A DNA stretch of 64,000 nt, from positions 2,170,001 to 2,234,000 of the forward strand of contig NZ_CP118259.1 of NCBI RefSeq assembly GCF_013337045.2, given 5' to 3'. The first letter of the stretch is position 1. Each line of letters opens with the position of its first letter. A program made the position numbers and the translations under genes. This stretch comes from Agrobacterium vitis. GTDB taxonomy: Bacteria > Pseudomonadota > Alphaproteobacteria > Rhizobiales > Rhizobiaceae. Shown piece after piece: positions 27,879 through 36,252 of the stretch. The notes below the pieces were generated by a model, which was not told the origin of the DNA, searched no databases, and saw nothing but the letters and a program-made list of their open reading frames with translations.

Positions 27879-28493
27879 ATGACGGTCGTTGCGCCAAACT
27901 TTGTCTTTGTACATGTTCCGAAATCCGCCGGGAGATCCATCACCAAAGTGCTGGGCGGCGAGACGCAGGGTGTCCCAACCCATACACCACATCACAAGCT
28001 CAGTGATTTCGGCATCGACACCCGTTTTTCGTTCGGCTTTGTGCGCAATCCATGGGATCGGCTCGTCTCGGTCTATGCCTTCATGTGCCAGAAGCGCCTG
28101 CAATCCTTCGAATGCCCGCAATACCAACAGCGAATCCGGGATATCGGCTTCAAAGCCTGGCTGCTGGACGACCAGTTCTATATGAAACAGGATGAGCACT
28201 GGTCGGATGACGCCCTTCCTCCTATCCAGCAACGCTCGCAAATGTTTTGGCTGGAAGGCTGCGATTTCATTGGCACGATTGAAAATATCGATGCCGATTT
28301 CAGCCGGATCCGTAAACAGGTTGGGTTGAAACCCAGTATCCTGGAAAGGCTGCGGCTTGTCTCACCGGTTCCAAAGAAAAACACGTCGCAGCGCGGCTGC
28401 TATTCTCGTTATTTCGACGACGAAACAAATGCTTTCGTCTTGAAACATTTCCATAAGGAAATTAGGATGTTCGATTATAAATATGCGTCTTAA
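27879..28493 (+). CDS. Sulfotransferase family 2 protein
   Basis: A 204-residue PAPS-dependent sulfotransferase. The 5'-phosphosulfate loop is HVPKSAGRSI near residue 12 and the 3'-phosphate motif is FVRNPWDRLVSVY near residue 58. The ATG at 27879 has AAAGGAGGG upstream. Flanked by LPS glycosyltransferases it probably sulfates a surface polysaccharide, by analogy with sulfated LPS in Sinorhizobium; the acceptor is inferred. Confidence 0.88.
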   Translation: MTVVAPNFVFVHVPKSAGRSITKVLGGETQGVPTHTPHHKLSDFGIDTRFSFGFVRNPWDRLVSVYAFMCQKRLQSFECPQYQQRIRDIGFKAWLLDDQFYMKQDEHWSDDALPPIQQRSQMFWLEGCDFIGTIENIDADFSRIRKQVGLKPSILERLRLVSPVPKKNTSQRGCYSRYFDDETNAFVLKHFHKEIRMFDYKYAS

Positions 28494-28617
28494 CAGCAGA
28501 CTATCGCCGCATGGTGTCCTCTCGTGGGCGCAATACAAAGTGGACACACTGCGGCGGTCCTGACAAGGCGCAGGGGGAATTGCAAGCACTCGGACAGCGG
28601 AAGGGGTTCCACTGGAC

Positions 28618-29397
28618 ATGTTGGACGGCTTTTATAGACGATGTCTTCGGCCGATCCTGAAGGCGCCGAAAACGATCTATCGACATTGGCAATGGGCAAA
28701 ACGGCTGACGGGAAGCCCGGAAGACCGATTCACCCGCATTTATCGGGATCGGGCTTGGAGCAGCCGGGAATCGATCAGCGGCACAGGGTCCGAACTGCGG
28801 TACACCGAAGGGCTGCGAAACAGCTTTCCAGGCCTGCTACAAAGTTTTGGCATCCAGCGCCTGCTCGATGCGCCCTGCGGTGATTTCAACTGGATGCGGC
28901 ATGTCGTGGCGGCGACCTCGGTGGATTATATCGGCGGCGATATCGTCAGACCGCTGATCGAAACCAACCAGAGAGAATACGGCGCGCAAGGGGTGCGCTT
29001 TCTGCATCTCGATATCACCCGCGATAGCTTGCCCGCCGCCGACATGATGATGGTCAGGGATTGCCTGTTTCACTTGAGCAATGCCGATATCCGTCTCTTT
29101 CTCGATAATTTCCTGAAAAGTGAAATACCCTACCTGTTCACCACGACCCACAAGCCCGGTCCCTTCACCAATAGTGATATCGTTACAGGCGATTTTCGCT
29201 TCATCGATCTGTTTGCCCCACCCTATAGTTTTTCCAGTGATCCGGTGTTTCGGGTAGATGACTTTATCGCGGGTCACAAACCGAGGGAGATGTGCCTGTT
29301 TACCCGCTCGCAGGTTGAAGCCGCAGCCAGAGGCATGGCGGACACCAGGCTCCTTATATCGCCAAGGGCCGAAGATATCCCCGCATCCGCGCCATGA
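28618..29397 (+). CDS. Class I SAM-dependent methyltransferase
   Basis: A 259-residue Rossmann-fold methyltransferase: motif I in RLLDAPCGDFNWMRHV, an acidic motif II in YIGGDIV, motif post II in FLHLDITRDSLPAADMMMVRDCLFHLS. The N-terminal 50 residues are basic and tryptophan-rich and may contact membrane or acceptor. In this setting it likely methylates a surface glycan. It follows the sulfotransferase by 124 bases; co-transcription is possible. Confidence 0.8.
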   Translation: MLDGFYRRCLRPILKAPKTIYRHWQWAKRLTGSPEDRFTRIYRDRAWSSRESISGTGSELRYTEGLRNSFPGLLQSFGIQRLLDAPCGDFNWMRHVVAATSVDYIGGDIVRPLIETNQREYGAQGVRFLHLDITRDSLPAADMMMVRDCLFHLSNADIRLFLDNFLKSEIPYLFTTTHKPGPFTNSDIVTGDFRFIDLFAPPYSFSSDPVFRVDDFIAGHKPREMCLFTRSQVEAAARGMADTRLLISPRAEDIPASAP

Positions 29398-29440
29398 AGT
29401 GAGAGAAATGCCATGAGGTCATTTTCACTGGCTGGACATA

Positions 29441-30352
29441 TCAACCCTTGAAGATCGAGCTGGCTGTAAACGCACCGGTAAAATCATGGGCCGAAAGCGC
29501 AGCCATGAACTGCGCTGACAAGTCGTTGCTGCCAAGTTCATTTTCCCGTTTTGCGGCCTTGTCCACGAAACTTTTCAGGGTTCTGGACGCCTGTTTCTGA
29601 TCAACGAACGGGCGCATCTTCTTCTTTCTCGGATAATAGAACAACCGGTCGCGCAGGTCCCGCAGCACAGGCCGGGGAAACCGGAAGACGCCATCGGGCA
29701 GAAACAGTGATTTCATCTGATGATCGCGCGTCACGTCATACCAGGCCAGCGTCAGCAGCACCTGATCCCAGACATGCGGATTTTGGCGGCATAGCTCGGC
29801 CCAATGGCGCACGAGCCGGCCAGTGGCTTCCGTCTTGTTGAGGTAGACGAAGCTGGAAATATCGTACCAACCATGACGGCGCACGACAGCAATATCGAAC
29901 GGATTGTCATGAACGAACCAGGGCATGCGCAGCAGTTCGGCATCGGCATCCACCCAGCAGATCGGCCGGTCGCTTTCCAGCCAGACCCGCTCAATGAAGG
30001 CTGACTTCAAACCGGTATTGGCAACCCAGCTTCCCAACGAGGAAATCGGCTCGATTCGATGGGCAAGCCCCAGCCGGTCCAGCGAGGCCTTCAGCCGATC
30101 GGCCAGCGCTTCATAAGGGGTATTGGCGGTGTAATAGGAGACGAAAAGCGGACTGCGCGCTGAATTGCGCGGCGTCTCGAAAAGATCGATCATCGATCGT
30201 AAATCCGCGACAGCCGAAAGATCCACAACAGAAAGATCCTCTGGCTGCGGTCGTCGGATATGCGCCAAACCATGCATCTTGCCAGGCCCGGACTTCGCCT
30301 GTCCGACAGGATGAAGGCTGATTGCCCCCAGGAAATCCTCGATCGTCGTCAT
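29441..30352 (-). CDS. Putative glycosyltransferase (nucleotide-diphospho-sugar transferase fold)
   Basis: A 303-residue protein with a DxD-type metal motif in ICWVDADAELLRMP (about residue 155) preceded by FIERVWLESDRP, as in GT-A family enzymes. FVSYYTANTPYEALADRL near residue 68 fits the nucleotide-binding strand. The start MTTIEDFLGA at 30352 was chosen over an in-frame ATG at 30394, which would overlap lrp. It lies 38 bases downstream of lrp on the same strand and closes the LPS region. Confidence 0.7.
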   Translation of the reverse strand: MTTIEDFLGAISLHPVGQAKSGPGKMHGLAHIRRPQPEDLSVVDLSAVADLRSMIDLFETPRNSARSPLFVSYYTANTPYEALADRLKASLDRLGLAHRIEPISSLGSWVANTGLKSAFIERVWLESDRPICWVDADAELLRMPWFVHDNPFDIAVVRRHGWYDISSFVYLNKTEATGRLVRHWAELCRQNPHVWDQVLLTLAWYDVTRDHQMKSLFLPDGVFRFPRPVLRDLRDRLFYYPRKKKMRPFVDQKQASRTLKSFVDKAAKRENELGSNDLSAQFMAALSAHDFTGAFTASSIFKG

Positions 30353-30390
30353 GCTCTCAAAGCCTTTCCACGGCGCGCGATACCGCGCAA

Positions 30391-30858
30391 TCAAATATCC
30401 ACCAAACCCAGCCGCTTGATTTGCCGGATCGTCAACAGGGTTTTTACCGTATCGACATGACTATTGGCCGTCAGCGTCTCAATCACGAAATCCTGGAAAC
30501 TGGTGAGGTTGTCGGCAACGCAGTGCAACAGGAAATCGCTTTCGCCGTTGACCATCCAGGCCTGGCGCACCAGCGGCCATTGCTCGGTGGCAGCAGCAAA
30601 GCTCTTCAGATTGGCCTCCGACTGATGCTTCAGTCCAACCATGCAGAAGGCGACCAGGTCGAAGCCCAGCTTGGGGCCGCTTAAAGCCGCATGATAGCCT
30701 TGAATAATGCCCGTCTCTTCCAGCTTGCGCACCCGGCGCAGGCAGGGCGGGGCTGAAATGCCGACGCGCTCGGAAAGCTCGACATTGGTCATCCGACCGT
30801 CGCGTTGCAGCTCTCTTAGAATTTTGATGTCGATGGCATCCAATTCGGCGCGAAACAC
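30391..30858 (-). CDS. lrp: Lrp/AsnC family transcriptional regulator
   Basis: A 155-residue regulator: HTH at residues 1-60 (IDIKILRELQRDGRMTNVELSERVGIS) and a RAM/AsnC effector domain (LVAFCMVGLKH to the end). The start is GTG at 30858 with AAGGGTGA upstream. The lrp gene next to trxB repeats the Sinorhizobium order (lrp-trxB-lsrB), which is why I use the symbol; the amino-acid ligand is not predictable. Confidence 0.88.
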   Translation of the reverse strand: MFRAELDAIDIKILRELQRDGRMTNVELSERVGISAPPCLRRVRKLEETGIIQGYHAALSGPKLGFDLVAFCMVGLKHQSEANLKSFAAATEQWPLVRQAWMVNGESDFLLHCVADNLTSFQDFVIETLTANSHVDTVKTLLTIRQIKRLGLVDI

Positions 30859-31090
30859 GCGGTCACCCTTTTATCAAACTCCATGCGCGCTTATGACCCT
30901 GACCGGGTTCCAACGCAAGAAAATGTCCGTTTGCCGCAGTAAAATTACGGTGGATGGAATTGCCCTGTTATAAACGCAGAGCTGCCCTTGAATAAATGCA
31001 TGGAGCCTTCATAAATGAAATGAAGAAAAGGCGGGGCAGGCATCCTATATGCCGCACACCACACGTCCCTCGCCACGGAAAGGAAAGACC

Positions 31091-32065
31091 ATGTCCGCCC
31101 GCCATACCAAAGTGCTGATCATCGGCTCTGGTCCCGCCGGTTATACCGCCGCCATCTATGCAGCCCGCGCCATGCTGAAACCGGTGTTGATCGCCGGCAT
31201 GGAACAGGGCGGCCAGCTGATGATCACCACCGATGTGGAAAACTATCCCGGCTTTGCCGATCCGATCCAGGGGCCCTGGCTGATGGGCGAAATGCTGAAA
31301 CAGGCAACCCATGTCGGCACGGAAATCGTCAACGACCTGGTGACCGAGGTGGAAACCACCCGCCGCCCCTTCACCGTCAAGACCGATTCCGGCACGGTCT
31401 GGACTGCCGATACGCTGATCATCTGCACCGGCGCCAAGGCGAAATGGCTGGGCATCGAAAGCGAACAGCATTTCCAGGGTTTCGGGGTTTCGGCCTGTGC
31501 CACCTGCGATGGGTTTTTCTATCGCAACAAGGATGTGATCGTGGTCGGCGGCGGCAATTCGGCCGTCGAGGAATCGCTCTACCTGTCGCATATCGCCAAG
31601 ACCGTCACCGTCGTGCATCGCCGCGATAGTTTCCGCTCCGAGAAGATTTTGCAGGAGCGGCTATTTGCCAAGGATAATGTCAAGGTCCTCTGGAATACCG
31701 TCATCGATGAAGTCACCGGCATCCCGGCCAAGCCGCCGATGCCGCCATCGGTCACCGGCGTGCGGCTGAAGAATCTCGACAGCGGCATCGTTACCGATAC
31801 CCCCATCGACGGCGTTTTCGTCGCCATCGGCCATGCGCCCGCCGTGGAACTGTTCACCGGCAAGCTGAAGCTGAAGCCAAACGGCTATCTGTGGACCGCA
31901 CCGGATTCGACCGCGACCGACGTACCCGGCATTTTTGCCGCCGGTGACGTAACGGATGATATCTACCGCCAGGCTATTACTGCTGCCGGCATGGGGTGCA
32001 TGGCCGCCCTTGAGGCAGAACGTTATCTTGCCGCGGAGATTATCCCGGCTCAGGCCGCGGAGTGA
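31091..32065 (+). CDS. trxB: Thioredoxin-disulfide reductase TrxB
   Basis: A 324-residue flavoprotein that reduces thioredoxin with NADPH. FAD-binding GSGPAGYTAA near residue 12, redox pair C136-A-T-C139, NADPH-binding VVGGGNSAVEE near 160, and the second FAD motif FAAGDVTDD near the end. AAGGAAAG precedes the ATG at 31091. It is followed after 4 bases by lsrB, so both are in one transcript and a redox regulator is made with a redox enzyme. Confidence 0.97.
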   Translation: MSARHTKVLIIGSGPAGYTAAIYAARAMLKPVLIAGMEQGGQLMITTDVENYPGFADPIQGPWLMGEMLKQATHVGTEIVNDLVTEVETTRRPFTVKTDSGTVWTADTLIICTGAKAKWLGIESEQHFQGFGVSACATCDGFFYRNKDVIVVGGGNSAVEESLYLSHIAKTVTVVHRRDSFRSEKILQERLFAKDNVKVLWNTVIDEVTGIPAKPPMPPSVTGVRLKNLDSGIVTDTPIDGVFVAIGHAPAVELFTGKLKLKPNGYLWTAPDSTATDVPGIFAAGDVTDDIYRQAITAAGMGCMAALEAERYLAAEIIPAQAAE

Positions 32066-32069
32066 GGGC

Positions 32070-32987
32070 ATGATGCGAGGCAGCAGCAATATACCGCTGG
32101 ATTGGGACAAATTGCGGATTTTCCACGCCGCAGCCGAAGCCGGGTCCTTTACCCATGCGGCAGATAAGCTGCATCTCTCGCAATCGGCGATCAGCCGGCA
32201 GGTGAGCGCGCTGGAGCAGGATGTGGGGGTGAAGCTGTTTCACCGCCACGCCCGCGGCCTCATTCTGACCGAACAGGGCGAATTGCTCTATCGCACCGCC
32301 CATGACGTGCTGCTGAAGCTGGAAACAGTGAAAATGCAGCTGACCGAAACCACCGAGAAGCCGAGCGGCAAGCTGCGCGTCACCACCACGGTCGGGCTTG
32401 GCCAGGGCTGGCTCACCGACAAGGTGCAGGAATTCCTGCAACTTTATCCTGATATGTCGATCCAACTGATCCTCGACAACGAGGAACTGGACGTCAACAT
32501 GCGCCACGCCGACTGCGCCATCCGCCTGCGCCAGCCGCAGCAATCGGACCTGATCCAGCGCAAGCTGTTTACCGTGCATATGCATGTCTATGCCGCTCCC
32601 TCCTATATCAATCGCTATGGGGAGCCGCAGACCATTGAGGATCTCGATAACCATCGGATCATCAGCTTTGGCGAACCGGCGCCCAATTACCTGCTGGATG
32701 TCAACTGGCTGGAAGTGGCCGGGCGCTCCTCCGACAATCGCCGCATTCCCCATCTGCAAATCAACAGCCAGACCTCGATCAAGCGTGCCTGCCTGCTGGG
32801 TATAGGGGTTGCCTGCATGCCCGATTACATCGTCGGACGCGATCCGGGACTGATTCAGTTGCCGATCAGTGCCGAAGTTCCGTCCTTCGATACCTATTTT
32901 TGCTATCCGGACGAGATGAAAAATGCGGCCAAGCTAAAAGTTTTTCGCGACTTCATCGTCAGCAAGGCGCGCAATTGGAATTTCTGA
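32070..32987 (+). CDS. lsrB: LysR-type regulator LsrB (VtlR)
   Basis: A 305-residue LysR regulator: HTH at about residues 12-70 (FHAAAEAGSFTHAADKLHLSQSAISRQVSALE), then the effector domain. Cysteines at 149, 241, 249 and 278 are of interest because LsrB of Sinorhizobium and Agrobacterium is a thiol-sensitive regulator of redox and LPS genes, and its Brucella homologue VtlR controls AbcR2 and small proteins. The place between trxB and two AbcR-type sRNAs supports the identity. Two ATGs stand in a row (32070, 32073) after GAGGGC; either may be used. Confidence 0.9.
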   Translation: MMRGSSNIPLDWDKLRIFHAAAEAGSFTHAADKLHLSQSAISRQVSALEQDVGVKLFHRHARGLILTEQGELLYRTAHDVLLKLETVKMQLTETTEKPSGKLRVTTTVGLGQGWLTDKVQEFLQLYPDMSIQLILDNEELDVNMRHADCAIRLRQPQQSDLIQRKLFTVHMHVYAAPSYINRYGEPQTIEDLDNHRIISFGEPAPNYLLDVNWLEVAGRSSDNRRIPHLQINSQTSIKRACLLGIGVACMPDYIVGRDPGLIQLPISAEVPSFDTYFCYPDEMKNAAKLKVFRDFIVSKARNWNF

Positions 32988-33119
32988 ATCCGACAGATCT
33001 TCTTATGCGCATCTATGCATAGGCCTTACTGAGCAGTCGCAGCAAGGTCACGAATCATCGTCAAATCGTTTTTCAATTGCGACGCAAATAGCAGACATGC
33101 GACACCTGCATGCCTCCTA

Positions 33120-33152
33120 TGCACAAAAAAGCATTGTTCACTGCACAAAAAA
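33120..33152. promoter_or_regulatory. Direct repeats upstream of the first sRNA (LsrB site candidate)
   Basis: TGCACAAAAAA occurs at 33120-33130 and again at 33142-33152, 22 bases apart (two helical turns), just upstream of or overlapping the -35/-10 space (TTGTTC 33134-33139, CATATC 33157-33162, 17 apart). Two turns is the usual spacing of LysR subsites. Binding by LsrB is inferred. Confidence 0.45.
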
Positions 33153-33169
33153 CCACCATATCGCTCATA

Positions 33170-33284
33170 GCTGATGCACACGGTGGCTTCCTCCCAGTTC
33201 CCACCGCACCAGCTGTTCCCCTCTGGAGGTTTTTAACCTTCACACTTTAAGGGCCCTGGAGTAATCCGGTGGCCCCTTTTTTTT
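33170..33284 (+). ncRNA. AbcR-family (alpha-r15) trans-acting sRNA, first of two
   Basis: No ORF. Predicted 5' end near 33170 from CATATC at 33157. Hairpin 1: GGTGG with CCACC around 33182-33205. A single-stranded middle AGCTGTTCCCCTCTGGAGG (33211-33229) is shared with the second RNA, as is ACCTTCACACTT (33236-33247). The terminator GGGCC-CTGGA-GTAA-TCCGG-T-GGCCC (33251-33275) ends in eight T. The tandem arrangement after lsrB and before arsR is that of AbcR1/AbcR2 in Sinorhizobium and Agrobacterium, Hfq-binding RNAs that silence ABC-transporter mRNAs. Which of the two it is I cannot say. Confidence 0.88.
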
Positions 33285-33347
33285 GCGTTTTTTCTTTTTG
33301 AGTTTTACTTCTGTTTTTTTACGGAAAGCAAACTTCTGCCGACGCCC

Positions 33348-33377
33348 TTGAAAGTTCCAAGGATTGACCTATATAAT
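33348..33377 (+). promoter_or_regulatory. Promoter of the second AbcR-type sRNA
   Basis: TTGAAA (33348-33353) and TATAAT (33372-33377) are 18 bases apart, a near-perfect sigma-70 promoter, predicting a start near 33384 at the foot of the first hairpin. Confidence 0.75.
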
Positions 33378-33383
33378 TGCATA

Positions 33384-33482
33384 GCTGCAGAAAAACTATC
33401 CATGGTAGTTTTTGTAGCTGTTCCCCTCTGGAGGTTTGACGACCTTCACACTTGAAGCATCCGTTCGCGGGTGCTTTTTTTT
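33384..33482 (+). ncRNA. AbcR-family (alpha-r15) trans-acting sRNA, second of two
   Basis: About 99 nt, no ORF. Hairpin 1: AAAAACTA with TAGTTTTT around TCCATGG, extended by AGCT/AGCT at the base. The shared motif AGCTGTTCCCCTCTGGAGG is at 33416-33434, then ACCTTCACACTT. Terminator AGCATCCG-TTCG-CGGGTGCT (33456-33475; 8 bp, stable TTCG loop) followed by eight T. The outer hairpins differ from the first RNA while the CCCCTCTGGAGG middle, the likely target-binding seed, is kept. Confidence 0.88.
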
Positions 33483-33537
33483 GCCCGCTCCAAAATCACC
33501 GGCCGCCTCTCTTGATATCGGATTTTTACGATCCATA

Positions 33538-33555
33538 TATCGTTCATGGACGATA
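33538..33555. promoter_or_regulatory. ArsR auto-operator over the arsR start codon
   Basis: TATCGTTCATGGACGATA is a palindrome (TATCGT/ACGATA around TCATGG) with the ATG at 33546-33548 in its centre. No ribosome site precedes the ATG, so the mRNA may be leaderless or nearly so, and binding here would block it directly. Confidence 0.55.
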
Positions 33556-33881
33556 CAAATTCTGACACGCTGGAAAACCTCGGCAAGCCGGACATGGATG
33601 ACGCGCTGAAAGCACTGTCGCATCCCGTTCGGCGTGAGATCCTCCAATGGCTGCGCGAACCGGAAAAGCATTTCAGCGACCAGGCTCATCCGCTGGAAAT
33701 GGGCATTTGCGCGGGGCAGTTCGAGCGCTGCGGCCTGTCGCAATCCACCGTATCGGCCCATCTCGCGAGCCTGCATAAGGCTGGACTGATCACCTCCCAC
33801 AAGGTCGGCCAATGGATTTTCTACAAGCGGGACGAGGCAGCCATTGCTGCTTTTCTATCCCGGCTGTCGTTGGAACTCTGA
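33546..33881 (+). CDS. ArsR-family transcriptional regulator
   Basis: A 111-residue winged-helix repressor (ALSHPVRREILQWL, then LSQSTVSAHLASLHKAGLI). It lacks the ELCVCDL metal site of classical ArsR; two cysteines, C55 and C62, lie just before the recognition helix and could sense electrophiles or oxidants. That fits the next gene, an old-yellow-enzyme reductase 45 bases downstream in the same direction. The start codon is inside a palindromic operator. Confidence 0.9.
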   Translation: MDDTNSDTLENLGKPDMDDALKALSHPVRREILQWLREPEKHFSDQAHPLEMGICAGQFERCGLSQSTVSAHLASLHKAGLITSHKVGQWIFYKRDEAAIAAFLSRLSLEL

Positions 33882-33926
33882 CCTCCCCCATCACACTCTC
33901 ATCATAACCCTCAGAAGGACATTTCA

Positions 33927-35042
33927 ATGGCCACTCTTTTTGACCCCTTGCAAGTTGGCGATATCGCCGTTGCAAACCGCATCGCCATGGCACCGCTGAC
34001 GCGCAACCGCTCCCCCAATGCGGTTCCAAAGCCAATCACCGCCACTTATTACCAGCAGCGCGCCACCGCCGGTCTGCTGATCACCGAAGCCACGGCTATT
34101 TCTCATCAGGGCCAGGGTTATGCCGATGTTCCGGGCCTTTATACACCGGAAGCCCTTGAAGGCTGGAAAGCGGTCACCAAGGCGGTGCATGAGGCGGGCG
34201 GCAAAATCGTCACCCAGCTTTGGCATGTCGGGCGTATTTCCCATACCTCACTTCAGCCGAATGGCGGTAAGCCTGTTGCTCCTTCGGCGATCGCTGCCAA
34301 GGGCAAGACCTATGTAATCAACCCGGATGGCAACGGCGCGTTTGTCGACACTTCCGAGCCCCGCGCCCTGGAACTCTCGGAAATCCCCGGCCTGATCGAG
34401 GATTACCGCAAGGCGGCGCGCGCCGCCATCGATGCCGGTTTTGACGGCGTCGAAATCCATGCCGCCAACGGTTATCTGCTGGAGCAATTCATGCGGTTGA
34501 GCAGCAATCAGCGCAGCGATGCCTATGGCGGCTCGATTGAGAACCGTATCCGCCTGACGATTGAGGTCGTTCAGGCCGTGACCCGTGAAATCGGCAGCGG
34601 CCGCACCGGCATTCGCCTGTCGCCGGTCACGCCTGCCAATGACGTTTCGGATCCGGATCCGCAGTCGGTCTATACCACGCTGGTGGAAAAGCTGGCGGCC
34701 TTCGATCTGGCCTACATTCACGTGATCGAGGGTGCGACCGGCGGCCCGCGTGATTTCAGCCAGGGCGACAAGCCCTTCGATTGGGATGCCTTCAAGGGCG
34801 CTTACCGCAATGCGGGCGGCAAGGCTGTCTGGATCGGCAATAACGGCTATGACCGGCAGATGGCCATGGATGCCGTTGCCTCCGGCAAGGTTGACATGGT
34901 CGCCTTCGGCAAGCCCTTCATCGCCAATCCGGATCTGGTGCGTCGCCTGAAGGAAGACGCGCCACTGAATGAAGCCGACCAGAGCACATTCTACGGCGGC
35001 GGAGAAAAGGGCTATATCGACTATCCGACGCTCGATAACTAA
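33927..35042 (+). CDS. Old yellow enzyme-type alkene reductase (NADH:flavin oxidoreductase)
   Basis: A 371-residue FMN-dependent TIM-barrel enzyme of the NemA/OYE class that reduces activated C=C bonds, nitro compounds or N-ethylmaleimide. MAPLTRNRSP near residue 22, the substrate-binding HAANGYLLEQF (His and Asn) near 180, QRSDAYGGSIENR, and the FMN-phosphate loop near VAFGKPFIANPDL. AGAAGGAC precedes the ATG. The upstream thiol-rich ArsR is its likely repressor; together they form an electrophile-detoxification unit. Confidence 0.95.
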   Translation: MATLFDPLQVGDIAVANRIAMAPLTRNRSPNAVPKPITATYYQQRATAGLLITEATAISHQGQGYADVPGLYTPEALEGWKAVTKAVHEAGGKIVTQLWHVGRISHTSLQPNGGKPVAPSAIAAKGKTYVINPDGNGAFVDTSEPRALELSEIPGLIEDYRKAARAAIDAGFDGVEIHAANGYLLEQFMRLSSNQRSDAYGGSIENRIRLTIEVVQAVTREIGSGRTGIRLSPVTPANDVSDPDPQSVYTTLVEKLAAFDLAYIHVIEGATGGPRDFSQGDKPFDWDAFKGAYRNAGGKAVWIGNNGYDRQMAMDAVASGKVDMVAFGKPFIANPDLVRRLKEDAPLNEADQSTFYGGGEKGYIDYPTLDN

Positions 35043-35058
35043 TCCTAAACCCTGATAC

Positions 35059-35085
35059 AGACCCCGCCATCCTCCGGCGGGGTCT
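35059..35085 (+). terminator. Intrinsic terminator after the alkene reductase gene
   Basis: AGACCCCGCC pairs perfectly with GGCGGGGTCT around a 7-base loop, followed by TGTTG. It ends the arsR-OYE transcript and overlaps the end of the convergent epimerase gene's downstream side. Confidence 0.8.
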
Positions 35086-35092
35086 TGTTGCA

Positions 35093-36154
35093 TCAATCCA
35101 GCGCAATTTCTGATGCCATCGAACGGCTTGCTTCAGGGTAAACCGCAGGGGTTTGCAAGCACTTCAGGCTCTTCAAGGTCGTGGCAACCGCCACATCCAG
35201 CCCCGTCCTTGGTTCTTCCCCAAGCACCTCGACAAGATGACGATTATCCAGCGCAATGGGTTCGCGCCACAGGTAGCGCATTTCCAGCAATTCCCGAAAC
35301 ACCGGCAGGACGGGTGACAGCAGCGGCACCATCCACCAGGCAAAGCGCTTGAACCGGACAGAATCGCTGCCGCTTGCCCGCCGGATTGCCTGCGCCATGG
35401 CATATCCGTCCGCATCGACATGGCCCTGCATGTGAAAACGGGCGAAGGCTGGCAGATCAGGCGCGCGTTCCAGTAGCCGGACAAAGGTTTCCGCGACATC
35501 AGGCAGATAGGCCCAGCTATGGCTGACGCCCGGCCTGCCCGGCAGGTTAACCCGCGTCACCGGCTTACCTGGGGTAATCAGCCCTTGAGCAAACCAGTTG
35601 TTTCCCGCCTCAGGCCCGAAGAAATCACCAGCCCGGACAACAATGACCCGCACCCCCTCGCCTGCTGCCTGTTCCAGCCGCCGCTCCAGCTCTACCCGTA
35701 TCCGACCCTTGACCGTTTGCGGATGCTGCGGGCTCTCCTCGCTGAGCAGCGGGAAGGCATCCGGGCCGTAGTTATAGATCGTCCCCGGCATCAGGATACA
35801 GGCACCGCTGGCACGGGCGGCGGCAATAGTGTTGTCGATCATCGGCAGCACCAGCTTCCCCCAGTTGCGATAGCCGGGCGGATTGACACCATGCAGGATA
35901 ACCGAGGCGCCCCTGGCCGCCTGGAGGACATCGGCGCAGTTCATCGCATCGCCCTGCACCCATTCCAGTGCTGGCTGTCCTTCCCTATGTTTCGCCGCAA
36001 GTCGAGCTGCATCGCGGTGCAAAGCCCGTACATGGTATCCGCGACCGGCCAAAGCCCGTGCGACGGCGCCACCAACACCTCCGGTCGCCCCAAGCACGAG
36101 GGCAATCGGGCCGGAGTGAGGAATAGAACCAGTGATATCGTTGATTTCTGTCAT
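35093..36154 (-). CDS. NAD-dependent epimerase/dehydratase family protein
   Basis: A 353-residue extended short-chain dehydrogenase: NAD(P)-binding LVLGATGGVGGAVARAL near residue 18, then WVQGDAMN and IYNYGPDAFP, where the Tyr of the usual YxxxK site would stand. The start MTEINDITG at 36154 has TGGAGATT upstream. Substrate unknown; relatives reduce or epimerise sugars or small carbonyls. It is divergent from a LysR gene and probably under its control. Confidence 0.85.
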   Translation of the reverse strand: MTEINDITGSIPHSGPIALVLGATGGVGGAVARALAGRGYHVRALHRDAARLAAKHREGQPALEWVQGDAMNCADVLQAARGASVILHGVNPPGYRNWGKLVLPMIDNTIAAARASGACILMPGTIYNYGPDAFPLLSEESPQHPQTVKGRIRVELERRLEQAAGEGVRVIVVRAGDFFGPEAGNNWFAQGLITPGKPVTRVNLPGRPGVSHSWAYLPDVAETFVRLLERAPDLPAFARFHMQGHVDADGYAMAQAIRRASGSDSVRFKRFAWWMVPLLSPVLPVFRELLEMRYLWREPIALDNRHLVEVLGEEPRTGLDVAVATTLKSLKCLQTPAVYPEASRSMASEIALD

Positions 36155-36194
36155 AGCAATCTCCAGACTTCTGCTGTTTCGATTGCCAATCATT

Positions 36195-36246
36195 CCTCAT
36201 TATTGAGGTATTCGAAATTGTATATTTTCTTATCCATGCTATACAA
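36195..36246. promoter_or_regulatory. LysR operator region between epimerase and lysR
   Basis: CCTCA-TTAT-TGAGG (36195-36208) is a perfect short palindrome, and TTGTATA (36218-36224) is mirrored by TATACAA (36240-36246) across 15 bases. The second ends six bases before the LysR ATG. Both lie in the 98-base divergent gap. Confidence 0.5.
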
Positions 36247-36252
36247 AAATGC

